Source of the DNA: an uncultured Finegoldia sp. | GTDB lineage: Bacteria; Bacillota; Clostridia; Tissierellales; Peptoniphilaceae | Assembly (NCBI RefSeq): GCF_900766215.1 | Contig: NZ_CAAFUQ010000069.1 | Coordinates: 1 to 64,000 of the forward strand | Length of the DNA stretch: 64,000 bases | Direction of reading: 5' to 3' | The notes under the pieces: generated by a model | What the model was told of the DNA's origin: nothing | What the model saw: only the letters and a program-made list of their open reading frames with translations | Databases searched by the model: none | In this document: positions 17,982 to 26,911 of the stretch, in pieces | Layout: every line of letters starts with the position of its first letter | Numbering within the stretch: the stretch's first letter is position 1 | Program-made: the position numbers and the translations under genes

Positions 17982-19862
17982 ATGGATATTCAAAAACTTA
18001 ATGAGATAAGAGATGAGTTTGCAAAAAACATTAAAATGCGTGAACTCGTAAAGGATAAAATTTATGTTGAACATACAAATCCAAAGGAAAAACAAATTGT
18101 TGTGTGTGGTGGAGCTGGTTGTGAAGCTACAGGAGCAAAATCTTTGATTGATGAGTTCAATAAATATATAGAAGAAGAAAATATTGATAATGTTGCGGTT
18201 GTTCCAGTTGGATGTATTGGACTTTGTGAAACTGGTCCTAACGTTGTTGTGTATCCTGAAGGAATATTCTACACAAGAGTTAAGTTATCTGATGTTAAAA
18301 GCATTGTAGACAAATCAATCGTTAATGATGAGGTTGATGAAGATGTAGTGTACGAAAATGCAAAACAAGATGACAAAATTTTGAAATACAATTCGGTTGA
18401 TTTCTACGACAAACAATTTAAGATTGCATTGAGAAATGTAGAAAAAATTCAATTAGAATCTTTGAATGAATATATTGGCGCAGATGGTTATCAAGCATTA
18501 CATAAAGCCATTTTTGATTTAGACCCAAAATACATAATTGAAGAAATGAAAAAATCAGGATTAAGAGGTCGTGGTGGAGCAGGTTTCCCAACAGGTAGAA
18601 AATGGGAATCAGCATTTAAAGTAGAAAACAGTCAAAAATATGTTATTTGTAATGCTGATGAAGGAGACCCTGGTGCTTTCATGGACAGAGCAATTCTTGA
18701 AGGAGACCCTCATTCAGTTCTAGAAGGTATGGCTATTTGCGGTAGAGCGATTGGTGCTAATCAAGGTTTTATCTATGTAAGAGCAGAATATCCAATTGCT
18801 GTTAAAAGATTGAGAATTGCGATACAACAAGCAAAAGAAATGAATCTTTTAGGAAACAACATTTTTGGATCTGATTTTTCATTTGATATCGAATTGAGAT
18901 TGGGTTCAGGAGCTTTTGTATGTGGTGAAGGTACTGCCTTGATGGAATCTATCGAAGGAAGACGTGGAATGCCTCGTACTAAAATATTCAGAACTGCTGA
19001 AAGAGGATTGTGGGATAAACCAACTATTATCAATAACGTTGAAACATTTGCTAATGTTCCAGCAATTATGTATAAAGGTGCAGATTGGTTTACAAGTTTT
19101 GGTACAGAAGGTTCACCAGGAACTAAAGTATTCGCTTTAGGTGGTAAAGTTGTAAACACTGGTTTGGTAGAAGTTCCAATGGGATCTACTTTAAGAGAAA
19201 TAATATTTGATATCGGCGGCGGAATTAAAGATGGAAAGAAGTTCAAAGCTGTTCAAACAGGTGGACCATCTGGTGGATGTATTCCAGAAGAATTCCTGGA
19301 TACTCCAGTTGATTTCGAATCATTAGGAAAAATCGGTTCAATCATGGGATCAGGTGGAATGATTGTAATGGATGAAGACGACTGTATGGTTGATATTGCT
19401 AGATTCTTCCTTGAATTTACTGTAGATGAATCTTGCGGTAAGTGTGTTCCATGTCGTGAAGGTACTAAGAGAATGCTTGAAATTCTAGAAAAAATCACTT
19501 CCGGAAAAGGTGAAGATGGAGATATCGAAGCATTAGAAGAATTGTGTGATACTATCACATCAGCTTCACTTTGTGGTCTTGGACAAACAGCTCCAAATCC
19601 AGTTATCTCAACATTAAAATACTTCAGAAATGAATATGAAGCTCACATTTACGATAAGAAATGTCCTGCTCATGCATGTAAGGCACTTTTATCATATGAA
19701 ATTACAGACAAATGTATAGGTTGCACTAAATGTGCTAAAAATTGCCCTGTAAGTTGTATAGAAGGAGAAGTTAAGAAACAACACGTTATCGACAAATCTC
19801 AATGTATAAAATGTGGTAATTGCGAAACTGTATGTCCTGTTCACGCTGTAGTTAGGAGATAG
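17982..19862 (+). CDS. NuoF-like FMN/NAD(H)-binding subunit
   Basis: A 626-residue fusion as in HydB/HylB of NAD-linked hydrogenases and formate dehydrogenases. In order: an N-terminal thioredoxin-like [2Fe-2S] domain (CGGAGC near 42-47 and GCIGLC further on), the FMN- and NADH-binding core with GRGGAGFPTGRKW near 195-207, an SLBB-type segment, the NuoF [4Fe-4S] site (SCGKCVPCREGT near 485, partner Cys in SLCGLGQ), and a C-terminal 2x[4Fe-4S] ferredoxin (CIGCTKCAKNCP and CIKCGNCETVCP, from about 575). It links NAD(H) to the iron-sulfur chain. The next gene starts 5 bases later. Confidence 0.95.
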   Translation: MDIQKLNEIRDEFAKNIKMRELVKDKIYVEHTNPKEKQIVVCGGAGCEATGAKSLIDEFNKYIEEENIDNVAVVPVGCIGLCETGPNVVVYPEGIFYTRVKLSDVKSIVDKSIVNDEVDEDVVYENAKQDDKILKYNSVDFYDKQFKIALRNVEKIQLESLNEYIGADGYQALHKAIFDLDPKYIIEEMKKSGLRGRGGAGFPTGRKWESAFKVENSQKYVICNADEGDPGAFMDRAILEGDPHSVLEGMAICGRAIGANQGFIYVRAEYPIAVKRLRIAIQQAKEMNLLGNNIFGSDFSFDIELRLGSGAFVCGEGTALMESIEGRRGMPRTKIFRTAERGLWDKPTIINNVETFANVPAIMYKGADWFTSFGTEGSPGTKVFALGGKVVNTGLVEVPMGSTLREIIFDIGGGIKDGKKFKAVQTGGPSGGCIPEEFLDTPVDFESLGKIGSIMGSGGMIVMDEDDCMVDIARFFLEFTVDESCGKCVPCREGTKRMLEILEKITSGKGEDGDIEALEELCDTITSASLCGLGQTAPNPVISTLKYFRNEYEAHIYDKKCPAHACKALLSYEITDKCIGCTKCAKNCPVSCIEGEVKKQHVIDKSQCIKCGNCETVCPVHAVVRR

Positions 19863-19867
19863 ATAGT

Positions 19868-20791
19868 ATGATTACTGTAACTATTGACGGAAAAGTAATT
19901 AAAACTGATAAGCCTAAATTCATTATTGAACTAGCAAGGGAAAATGGAATAGATATTCCAAACTTATGCTATGACAAAAACTTGGATGTAGTGAGTGCGT
20001 GTAGACTTTGCTTGGTAGAAATTGAAGGTAGTAAAAAACTTATGACAGCTTGTTCTACTTTGGCAAAAGACAACATGGTTGTTCATACTAAAACAGATAG
20101 ATTAATAAAACACAGACAAAGAATTCTTCAAATGTTGTTGGATTCTCATCCAAATGATTGCTTGACATGTCAAAAATCTGGAGAATGTCAATTACAAAAA
20201 TATTCATATGAATACGGAGTAAAATTCAGAGAACATGACGGAGCAAAAAGAGAAAAATTAGTCGATGATTCTTCACCATACATCATTAGAGATGATAGCA
20301 AGTGTATATTATGCGGAAAATGCGTAAGAACTTGTAATGTTATGGATGATAGAAAAATACTTAATTTCTCAAATAGAGGATATCAAACAAGAATTAACTT
20401 AGATATTAATGATACATTTGAATCTTCTTATTGTATTTCATGCAATAGATGTGTAGTAGCTTGTCCAGTAGGAGCATTGATGGATAAGAGAGCTATGAAT
20501 TTAGGAAGAAAATGGGAATTAGAAACTAAGAAAGTTCAATGTAGGGTTTGCGAATACGGTTGTGAATTCGAAGTTTTAAGAAAGAATGGAAAGAACCTTG
20601 CATTGAGAGCATTGAGTCCAGAAAATGGCAGACCACTTTGCTTAAAGGGTAGATTGACTACGGAATTATTAAATGTAGATAATCCAAAACAACCTTACAA
20701 AAAGATTGGCGGAGAATTTGTGGAAGCTAGTTGGAATAATGTCTTAGGTTTGGATAAGATTTTAGAAAAAATCGAAAAAATAAACGAGTAA
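19868..20791 (+). CDS. NuoG-like iron-sulfur protein, paralogue of the FdhF N-terminus
   Basis: A 307-residue protein that aligns along its whole length with residues 1-310 of FdhF encoded two genes downstream. All cluster ligands are present: [2Fe-2S] Cys34, 45, 48, 62; a NuoG-type His94-Cys98-Cys101-Cys107 site; two ferredoxin sites (Cys146/149/152/156 and Cys189/192/195/199); and a fourth [4Fe-4S] of molybdopterin-enzyme type (Cys225/228/232/258). It stops shortly after that cluster and has no molybdopterin catalytic domain. The stop is clean, with no remnant of the missing part downstream, so it looks like a dedicated electron-transfer subunit, not a recent pseudogene. Confidence 0.9.
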   Translation: MITVTIDGKVIKTDKPKFIIELARENGIDIPNLCYDKNLDVVSACRLCLVEIEGSKKLMTACSTLAKDNMVVHTKTDRLIKHRQRILQMLLDSHPNDCLTCQKSGECQLQKYSYEYGVKFREHDGAKREKLVDDSSPYIIRDDSKCILCGKCVRTCNVMDDRKILNFSNRGYQTRINLDINDTFESSYCISCNRCVVACPVGALMDKRAMNLGRKWELETKKVQCRVCEYGCEFEVLRKNGKNLALRALSPENGRPLCLKGRLTTELLNVDNPKQPYKKIGGEFVEASWNNVLGLDKILEKIEKINE

Positions 20792-20830
20792 AAAATCAAG
20801 AATAAATATAGAGAATTAATAGGTGAAGTT

Positions 20831-21286
20831 ATGAATAGAGAACAATTAATATCAATTATTGATGATGCTGTTAATAGAGAAGATGATTCGTACACATTTT
20901 ACAAAAATGCAGCTGAAAAAGCAGAGGATCCTCAAACAAAAAGTCTTTTTGAAAGACTTAGCAAGGAAGAATTGAAACACAAAGATTACTTACAAAAATT
21001 CTTAGAAACTAAAGCTGAAACTATAAAAATTGATGATAGTGAAGATTATAATTTATCACAAGACATTGATAGACCAAGAATGACTACGGAAATGGACTTC
21101 AGAGATGCTATCAAATTAGCTATCAAAAGAGAAGAAGAAGCTATGCAATTGTACGCTGATATTGCAAATTCTTGCTTAGATAAAGCTGAACAAGATATTT
21201 TTGCTGGATTATCTAAAATGGAAAAATTGCATAAAACTGAACTAGAAGAAATATTTTTGAATGTAGGATTTAACGAAGTTTGGTAG
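20831..21286 (+). CDS. ferritin-like diiron protein (rubrerythrin-type, no rubredoxin domain)
   Basis: A 151-residue four-helix protein with the carboxylate pattern of rubrerythrins: Glu near 17, the motif EELKH (about 46-50), Glu residues in KREEEAMQLY (about 100), and MEKLHKTELEE. There is no C-terminal Cys-x2-Cys rubredoxin part. Such proteins reduce peroxide or bind iron. It lies between two iron-sulfur genes of the fdh operon, with AGGTGAAG before the start, and ends 7 bases before fdhF. A role in protecting or maturing the oxygen-sensitive complex is inferred from position only. Confidence 0.85.
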   Translation: MNREQLISIIDDAVNREDDSYTFYKNAAEKAEDPQTKSLFERLSKEELKHKDYLQKFLETKAETIKIDDSEDYNLSQDIDRPRMTTEMDFRDAIKLAIKREEEAMQLYADIANSCLDKAEQDIFAGLSKMEKLHKTELEEIFLNVGFNEVW

Positions 21287-21293
21287 GTGTAAT

Positions 21294-24080
21294 ATGTTAA
21301 ATATAAATATTGATGGTATTGATGTTCAAGTTGAAGAAAATACCACTGTATTAGAAGCGGCGCATAAAATAGGGATTGATATTCCGACATTGTGCCACGA
21401 TAAATACCTGAGCGAATTTGGCGGTTGTAGAATGTGCTTAGTTGAGATAGAAGGATCCAGAAAACTTCAAACGTCATGTTCTACTATGGTCAAAGACGGA
21501 ATGGTTGTTAAGACGGAAACTGATAGATTAATTAAAACTAGACAAAATATACTTAAACTTTTGATGATGAATCACCCTAAGGATTGCTTGACATGTTCAA
21601 AAGTTGGAAATTGTAGATTACAAGATTTGTGCTACAGATATGGCGTTAAAAACCCAGAAGTTTTAGGTAAATACGGTAACTATGACATAGAAGTTCAAAA
21701 TCATGAAGTTGATGATAGCAATCCATTGATTTTTAGAGATCAAAACAAATGTATATTGTGCGGGAAATGCGTAAGAGTATGTGAAGAAGTTCAATGTACA
21801 CATACTGTAGATTTTAAAAACAGGGGATTTGATTCATATATTTCTACAGCTTTTGACCTTCCTTTGTCAAAGGAAAACTGTCGTATGTGTGGACAATGTA
21901 TAAGCGTGTGTCCAACTGGAGCATTGATTAATAAACAATTAAAAGACACTAGACCTTGGGAAGTAGAAAAAGTAAAGACAACTTGTCCATTCTGTGGTAC
22001 AGGATGTCAATTTAACTTGATTGTAAAAAATGGAAAAGTTCAAGGTGTTGAACCATGTGATGGTTATGTAAACCAAAACTCACTTTGTATAAAAGGGCGT
22101 TTCCATACAGATATGATTCACTCAGATGAAAGATTGACAACTCCATTAATTAGAAAAAATGGAGAATTATTTGAATGTAGCTGGGATGAAGCTATTGGTT
22201 ATGTTGGAAAGAAATTAAGAGATATTAAAATGGAATTTGGTCCAGATTCTATTGCTGGTTTAAGTTCTGCTAGATGTACAAACGAAGATAACTTTGTATT
22301 CCAAAAAATGATGAGAGCAGCGATTGGAACAAACAACGTCGATCACTGCGCCAGAACCTGACACGCTCCAACAGTTGCAGGTCTTGCAGCTACATTAGGA
22401 AGTGGAGCTATGACAAACTCTATAGAAGAAATTCTGGGTGCAGAATTGTTGTTTGTTATAGGTTCTAATGCTACTGAAGCACATCCTATTATTGGTAATA
22501 AGATGAAACAAGCAGTTAAAAAAGGAACTAAACTTATAGTTGTAGATCCAAGAAAAACTGGCTTAGCGGAAGAAGCGGATATTTGGTTGAGATTAAATCC
22601 AGGTACGGATGTATTCTTGTTAAATGCTATGATGAAAGTTATCATAGAAGAAGGATTAGAAGCCAAAGATTATATTGAATCTCGTGTTGAAAACTTTGAA
22701 GGCTTGAAGAAAACTGTAATGAAGTACGATTTGGATGAAGCTGAAAAGGTAACTGGAGTAGATAAGGATTTAATCAGAGAAGCTGCTTTGCTATACGCTA
22801 AGACAGAAAAAGCAGGTATATTCTACACATTGGGAATTACAGAACATACTCATGGTACAGAAAACGTAATGAGCTTGGCAAATTTAGGAATGTTAACTGG
22901 CCATGTAGGTATTGAATCTGGCGGTATTAACCCTATTAGAGGTCAAAACAATGTACAAGGAGCTTGTGATTTAGGAGCTTTACCTAACACATATCCTGCT
23001 TATGCAAAAGTTACAGATCCAAAAGCTCGTGAATTTTTCGAAAGCGTATGGAAAACTCCATTGAGTCCAAATCTTGGATATCAAATTCCTGAAATGTTTA
23101 ATCAAGCCGTTAAGGGCAATTTGAAGGCGATGTATATAATGGGAGAAGATCCTGTTCTATCAGATCCAGATGCAAACCACGTTAAAAGAGCATTGAATAA
23201 CTTGGATTTATTAGTAGTTCAAGATATATTCATGTCCGACACTGCTAAGCTTGCTGATGTTGTATTCCCAGCAACTTGCTATGCAGAAAAGGATGGAACT
23301 TTTACAAATACTGAAAGAAGAGTTCAAAGAGTCAGAAAAGCTGTAGCTCCTCCAGGACAAGCGAGAAATGACTGGTCAATTTTATGTGATGTAAGTAAAA
23401 TCATCAATCCAAATGTATTCTTCGATTATGAAACTAGTGAAGATGTATTTGAAGAAATGAGAGTAACTATGCCAAGTTACAGAGGTATGACTTACGAAAG
23501 AATTGACAAAGTTGGATTACAATGGCCATGTCCTACAACATCTCATCCTGGTACAAAATACTTGCACAAAGGTATATTTGCAAGAGGTCAAGGTCAAATG
23601 ATGGAAATAGAATACAGACCATCAGAAGAATTGCCTGATGAAGATTATCCAATGATTTTAAGTACAGGAAGAATGTTGTATCATTATAACATTACTACAA
23701 GATACTCTAAAGATTTGGATGGAGTAAGTCCTTATGAACTTGCTGAAATAAATCCTGAGGATGCAGAAAGATTGGGAGTAAAAGATTTGGATACTATCAG
23801 AGTTACTTCAAGAAGGGGAAGCATAGTAACTCGTGTAGTGGTAACTGATAGAGTATTACCAAATATGATATTCATGACATTCCACTACAGAGAATCTCCA
23901 GTAAATGAAGTTACATCAAATCACTACGATCCAATTACAGGAACTGGTGAGTATAAAGTGTGTGCAATTCATGTTGAAAAAGTTGATTTACATCCTGATC
24001 ATGAGGATACAATTCAAAGATTTGTTAACATGGCAACTTTATTATCAGATGAACACAAAAAAGATAAAAGAGTAATATAA
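21294..24080 (+). CDS. fdhF: selenocysteine-containing formate dehydrogenase catalytic subunit
   Basis: A 928-residue protein read through an in-frame TGA (22359-22361), which encodes Sec356. Without readthrough it looks like two open frames, 21294-22361 and from 22410. The context CART-Sec-HAPTVAG matches the formate dehydrogenase active site (CARV-Sec-HGPSVAG in E. coli FDH-H). The N-terminal part holds [2Fe-2S] (Cys34/45/48/62), the His-Cys3 site, two ferredoxin clusters and the CPFCGTGC cluster. The rest is the molybdopterin domain with GINPIRGQNNVQGACDLG and a C-terminal dinucleotide-binding domain. It interconverts formate and CO2. A SECIS hairpin follows the TGA. Confidence 0.96.
22359..22410 (+). 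promoter_or_regulatory. UGA Sec codon and bacterial SECIS element
   Basis: The TGA is followed by GCTCCA (22365-22370) pairing with TGGAGC (22403-22408). The apical stem GTTGC/GCAGC (22374-22378 with 22386-22390) carries the loop GGTCT (22380-22384), the same loop as in E. coli fdhF, which SelB recognises. This recodes the stop to selenocysteine. Confidence 0.92.
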
Positions 24081-24088
24081 AAGAACAT

Positions 24089-24123
24089 AAAAAGGTCTCA
24101 GATTTTAAAATCTGAGACCTTTT
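24089..24123. terminator. bidirectional terminator, fdhF / aminotransferase
   Basis: AAAAGGTCTCAGATTTT pairs with AAAATCTGAGACCTTTT, a long perfect stem flanked by A and T runs. It serves fdhF on the plus strand and the converging gene on the minus strand. Confidence 0.92.
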
Positions 24124-24132
24124 AAATTGCAA

Positions 24133-25209
24133 TTATTTTAAAATTTCTTCAATTAATTTTAGTAACTTGGAGTTAGATTCTTCATCTAAAATGCAAAATC
24201 TAAAAAAGTATTCATTCAAATTATTAAACGATGCACAGTCTCTTATTATAAGAGCGTGAGGGATTAATTGTTCCCTTAACTCATGTGCAGTTATTCGTTT
24301 GTCCAGTATTTCGCAAAGTACGAAATTCGATTTTGAAGGATAAACTTTCAAGCAATCTATTTTTTCTAAAGTAGATATCATTTTTTCTTTTTCACGATTT
24401 ATAAATTCGTACACTTTTTTGTGATAATCAGTGTCTGTGAACATTTCAGAGCCAAGAATGTCTGCGAATATGTTGATGTTCCACAAGTTCGTGTGCTTAT
24501 TTATATCATCATAAAGTTTTTTATTTCCAGTTATTCCGTATCCCAATCTTATTCCGGCCGCTGCAAAAAACTTTGATGTAGAGCGTATAACAAGTAGGTT
24601 ATCACATTTTTCAGTTAAATTTACTGCAGAATACATGTCTACATCTGAAAACTCAACATAAGTTTCATCTATCATAAAATAGCAATTCCTTGATTTGATA
24701 AGTTCTTCAAGTTTTCTGTTTTCAATTGCATATCCTGTCGGATTATTTGGATTGGTCAATACTACAAGACTTACGTCATTTTCCTTTATCATTTTTGATA
24801 GTTTCTCACAATCTATTGAAAAATCATTAGATTTATCCAAATCATAAGAAATTATATTAGAGTTGATTTTGTTTAGTTCTCTTTCGTATTCAGAATAACT
24901 AGGGTTGAATATTATTGCATTTTTCGGATTAATTAGACTAATAAATGATGAAATCAGATTGGTGCTGCCGGATGTTAGTAGGATTTTGTCCCTAGATATA
25001 TTTGTGTATTTTTCAATAGATGATAAAAGCTTATCGTAGTTTGGGTCAGGATAGACTCCAACTTTATTTAAATTTTGTTCAAGCTTTTTCATGGCTTTTG
25101 GACTAGGACCCAAAGGGTTTACGTTTGAACTAAAATCTTTGATTTCATCTATGTTAAATCCGTATTCTTTTTGGATTTCAAAAAGATTTGCTCCGTGAGA
25201 TGATTTCAT
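24133..25209 (-). CDS. PLP-dependent aminotransferase (HisC/CobD-like)
   Basis: A 358-residue fold-type I enzyme of the class I/II aminotransferase group. HGANLF near residue 5 and DFSSNVNPLGPS near 24-35 are the start pattern of threonine-phosphate decarboxylase (CobD) and histidinol-phosphate aminotransferase-like proteins. Other signatures are NPNNPTGY, MIDETYVEF, and the PLP lysine in RSTSKFFAAAGIRLGYG. No his or cob genes are next to it, so the substrate is open. It lies 10 bases after the PRPP synthetase gene on the same strand. Confidence 0.82.
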   Translation of the reverse strand: MKSSHGANLFEIQKEYGFNIDEIKDFSSNVNPLGPSPKAMKKLEQNLNKVGVYPDPNYDKLLSSIEKYTNISRDKILLTSGSTNLISSFISLINPKNAIIFNPSYSEYERELNKINSNIISYDLDKSNDFSIDCEKLSKMIKENDVSLVVLTNPNNPTGYAIENRKLEELIKSRNCYFMIDETYVEFSDVDMYSAVNLTEKCDNLLVIRSTSKFFAAAGIRLGYGITGNKKLYDDINKHTNLWNINIFADILGSEMFTDTDYHKKVYEFINREKEKMISTLEKIDCLKVYPSKSNFVLCEILDKRITAHELREQLIPHALIIRDCASFNNLNEYFFRFCILDEESNSKLLKLIEEILK

Positions 25210-25219
25210 TTTACTCTCC

Positions 25220-26326
25220 TTATAAAATATTAATACCTCTTGTTTTATCTAATAAAATTGAGATGGATTCTTCTCTGTTTATGTGGTGGATGAATTCACT
25301 CATCAATTCACTCATATCTACAGCATGGAACCAATCTTTATTTTTGATTTCTTCAGGAACGTAAGTTAAGTTTGTAGAATAAACTCCATCAATGTAGCCT
25401 TCTTTGTTCATTTGGTCAAACTTTTCAGGGCCTTCAGTAAATAATGCAAAACTTACTGCACAGAAGATTCTGTTTGCATTTTGTTTTTTCAATTGTTTTG
25501 CTATATCAATAACAGATCCGCCAGAAGCAATCATATCGTCTACGATTAAAATGTCTTTTCCTTCAACTTCACGTCCAATATATTTGTGTTCAATAATAGG
25601 GTTTTTGCCATCTACTACTTTTGTGTAATCACGTCTTTTGTAGAATAATCCTATGTCTTGTTTCAAAATGTTAGAATAGTAAATTGCTCTATCCATTGCG
25701 CCAGTATCTGGTGATATTATAATCATGTTTTTCTTATCTAATTCATCAGTAGTTATGTTTTCTTTTTCTAAGAAATGAGTAACTATTTCTGCTGTAGGAT
25801 AGATATTTTCAAATGTCATCAATGGAATTGCATTTTGTACGTTTGGATCGTGAACATCAAATGTGTAAATTCCATCTACTCCCATGTCTTCTAACTCTTG
25901 AAGCGCCATTGCACAGTCAAGTGATTCTCTGGATTTACGTCTGTGTTGACGAGATGCATACAAAAGAGGCATCATTACATTGATACGAGAAGCCTTTCCG
26001 TTAATAGCGGAGATAACTCTTTTGATATCTTGGAAGTGTTCATCTGGACCAATTATTGTTTCTTCTCCAAACATGTTGTATTTCAATCCATAATTTCCAA
26101 CGTCAGATATTATTAAAATATCACGACCTCTTACTGATTCATCGATAGTAACCTTACCTTCACCGTTACTGAATCTAGATTCTGTTATTTTTAATAAATA
26201 ACTTTCTGTTGCACCGTTTTTTTTCATCAAAAGTTCGTCTACTTCTTTTGCCAAACCTTCGATGTTTTTCATTGCTATGATTCCAAGTTCTCCGTATGGA
26301 AACTCTTCAAATTTTGATTCTGACAT
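25220..26326 (-). CDS. prs: ribose-phosphate pyrophosphokinase (divergent form)
   Basis: Makes PRPP from ribose 5-phosphate and ATP. The PRPP-binding motif ILIVDDMIASGGSVID is clear near residues 240-255, and ASRQHRRKSRES and SPDTGAMDRA match the ATP/ribose-binding parts. At 368 residues it is about 50 longer than the usual enzyme, with an N-terminal extension and less conserved catalytic blocks (PLLYASRQH instead of the usual PYxxYxRQD). This longer form is known in some Clostridia and their relatives. Ribosome site AAGGAGGA precedes the start. Confidence 0.85.
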   Translation of the reverse strand: MSESKFEEFPYGELGIIAMKNIEGLAKEVDELLMKKNGATESYLLKITESRFSNGEGKVTIDESVRGRDILIISDVGNYGLKYNMFGEETIIGPDEHFQDIKRVISAINGKASRINVMMPLLYASRQHRRKSRESLDCAMALQELEDMGVDGIYTFDVHDPNVQNAIPLMTFENIYPTAEIVTHFLEKENITTDELDKKNMIIISPDTGAMDRAIYYSNILKQDIGLFYKRRDYTKVVDGKNPIIEHKYIGREVEGKDILIVDDMIASGGSVIDIAKQLKKQNANRIFCAVSFALFTEGPEKFDQMNKEGYIDGVYSTNLTYVPEEIKNKDWFHAVDMSELMSEFIHHINREESISILLDKTRGINIL

Positions 26327-26346
26327 AAGTCCTCCTTAAATACTAC

Positions 26347-26352
26347 ATTATA
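26347..26352 (-). promoter_or_regulatory. possible -10 box of prs
   Basis: TATAAT on the minus strand, 20 bases before the start codon. No convincing -35 is seen, and the distance is short. Confidence 0.3.
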
Positions 26353-26407
26353 TATAAAGAATATCACAAAAAAATTACCTATTCAAATTTTAATAACACA
26401 AACTATT

Positions 26408-26416
26408 TGATATAAT
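26408..26416 (+). promoter_or_regulatory. extended -10 promoter of tadA
   Basis: TGATATAAT (26408-26416) is a perfect extended -10 box 27 bases before the tadA start. Confidence 0.55.
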
Positions 26417-26443
26417 CTGTAAAGGAAAGGTGTTTTATAAATT

Positions 26444-26911
26444 ATGAGAAATGATGATGAAAAATTCATGCTTAAAGCCATTGAACAAGCGAAAATTGCC
26501 TTTGATTTGAATGAAGTTCCGGTTGGATGTGTAATTGTAAAAAACGGAGAAATAATAGCTAAGGCTTATAATAGTGTGGAGCGCGATAATAATGCGACTA
26601 TGCACGCAGAACTAAAAGCTATAAATCAAGCAACTGAGGTTGTAGGAAATTTCAGACTGGATGATTGCACTATGTATGTGACATTGGAGCCATGTGTGAT
26701 GTGTACTGGAGCATTGGTGTATTCGAGAATACCTAGAGTTGTTTTCGGGGCTTTTGATAAAAAAAGAGGAGCCTGTGGGTCTTTGATTTCGTTAAATGAT
26801 TATGAAGGGGTTAATCATAAAATTGATGTGGAGAGCATTATGGAACAAGAGTGCGTGGATTTGATGCAGAGTTTTTTCAGGAGGATTCGTGAAAAAAATA
26901 AAAATAAATAG
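26444..26911 (+). CDS. tadA: tRNA-specific adenosine deaminase
   Basis: Converts adenosine 34 to inosine in tRNA-Arg(ACG). The 155-residue protein has the zinc deaminase motifs MHAELKAI (catalytic Glu in His-Ala-Glu) and PCVMCTGAL (Pro-Cys-x2-Cys). LEPCVMC and RVVFGAFDKKRGACGS fit TadA rather than cytidine deaminase. Its end overlaps the next gene by 23 bases. Confidence 0.95.
   Translation: MRNDDEKFMLKAIEQAKIAFDLNEVPVGCVIVKNGEIIAKAYNSVERDNNATMHAELKAINQATEVVGNFRLDDCTMYVTLEPCVMCTGALVYSRIPRVVFGAFDKKRGACGSLISLNDYEGVNHKIDVESIMEQECVDLMQSFFRRIREKNKNK

Noticed and set aside
18773..19246. Minus-strand open frame of 157 codons inside the NuoF-like gene
   Set aside because: It lies wholly inside a well-conserved gene, has no promoter or ribosome site, and its protein matches nothing I know.
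22410..24080. A separate gene beginning at ATG 22410
   Set aside because: It is the same frame as fdhF after the TGA at 22359-22361. The protein around the TGA is the formate dehydrogenase selenocysteine site, so it is one gene, not two or a pseudogene.
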